Part shown: positions 8,848-8,952 of the stretch, piece by piece | Position numbering within the stretch: position 1 is the first letter of the stretch | Layout of the letters: each line of letters begins with the position of its first letter | Assembly: GCA_002731295.1 (NCBI GenBank) | Contig: PCBE01000001.1 | Span: 1-8,952 of the forward strand | DNA: 8,952 bases | Direction: 5' to 3' | Source of the DNA: Acidiferrobacteraceae bacterium | GTDB taxonomy: Bacteria; Pseudomonadota; Gammaproteobacteria; Arenicellales; UBA868 | Position numbers and translations under genes: made by a program | The notes under the pieces: model-generated | Seen by the model: only the letters and a program-made list of their open reading frames with translations | What the model was told of the DNA's origin: nothing | Databases searched by the model: none

Positions 8848-8952
8848 TTACCTCACTAGGAGGAGTTTTTTCGTTGCAACAAATCCAGGTGCTTCCATCC
8901 TATAAAAGTAGACGCCGGACGCAAGGTTACTGCCGTTGAGGAAGTAGGTGTA
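8848..8952 (-). CDS. C-terminal end of a gene with a type IX-like sorting domain (partial)
   Basis: The last 34 codons and TAA stop of a gene that enters from the right edge. The translated end contains NLASGVYFYRMEAPGF followed by VATKKLLLVR. This is the typical last strand pair of a Por/FlgD-Ig sorting domain (SG-x-Y-x-Y, then K-x-LL), shared with the two genes downstream but divergent in sequence from them. The fragment says nothing about the main domain of the protein. Its stop lies 8 nt before the protease TTG, and the probable ribosome binding site of the protease overlaps its last codons, so the two are likely in one operon with coupled translation. The frame is open to the window edge. 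Confidence 0.8.
   Translation of the reverse strand, partial: YTYFLNGSNLASGVYFYRMEAPGFVATKKLLLVR

Overview
The window holds a ribosomal RNA operon and, directly upstream of it on the same (minus) strand, a cluster of genes for exported proteins. Read in the direction of transcription, from high to low coordinates, the order is: the 3' end of a gene with a C-terminal sorting domain (8952-8848); a 1101-residue secreted subtilisin-like protease with a beta-propeller and sorting tail (8839-5534); a 290-residue secreted protein with a cohesin-like region and sorting tail (5468-4596); a 309-residue exported TPR protein (4590-3661); an rRNA leader of about 200 bp; 16S rRNA; tRNA-Ile(GAU); tRNA-Ala(UGC); and the 5' half of 23S rRNA, which runs off the left edge. 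I see no gene on the plus strand. The plus-strand ORFs, and the short minus-strand ORFs inside the rRNA and protein genes, are shadows.

The organism is a bacterium, probably of the Fibrobacterota-Chlorobiota-Bacteroidota (FCB) group or a related candidate phylum such as Marinimicrobia, Caldithrix-like bacteria or KSB1. The reason is that three tandem genes end in the type IX-secretion-like (Por/FlgD-Ig) tail. Two show the N(Y/F)PNPFNP motif followed by VYD-x(2)-GRE and G-I-Y, and all three end in (T/L)LL(K/VR). A TAnnTTTG-type promoter candidate and weak Shine-Dalgarno sites before several genes fit the same group. The exact phylum should be taken from the 16S sequence, which I could not search.

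The three complete protein genes and the partial one are spaced by 8, 65 and 5 nt, so they are probably an operon. All four products appear to be exported. Three would be substrates of a type IX-like machine, and the TPR protein stays in the envelope. No convincing intrinsic terminator separates the cluster from the rRNA operon.

The rRNA operon has the classic 16S-Ile-Ala-23S layout. Its spacers contain clear RNA structure. A 9-bp perfect complementarity, plus a second 5-bp block, joins the 16S leader to the 16S trailer and is a likely precursor-processing stem. A hairpin captures the anti-Shine-Dalgarno sequence in the precursor. A run of four stem-loops lies between tRNA-Ala and 23S. Overall the window is well explained by known families; the most interesting points are the RNA processing architecture, the protease's domain assembly and the secreted-protein cluster running into rRNA without an obvious terminator.
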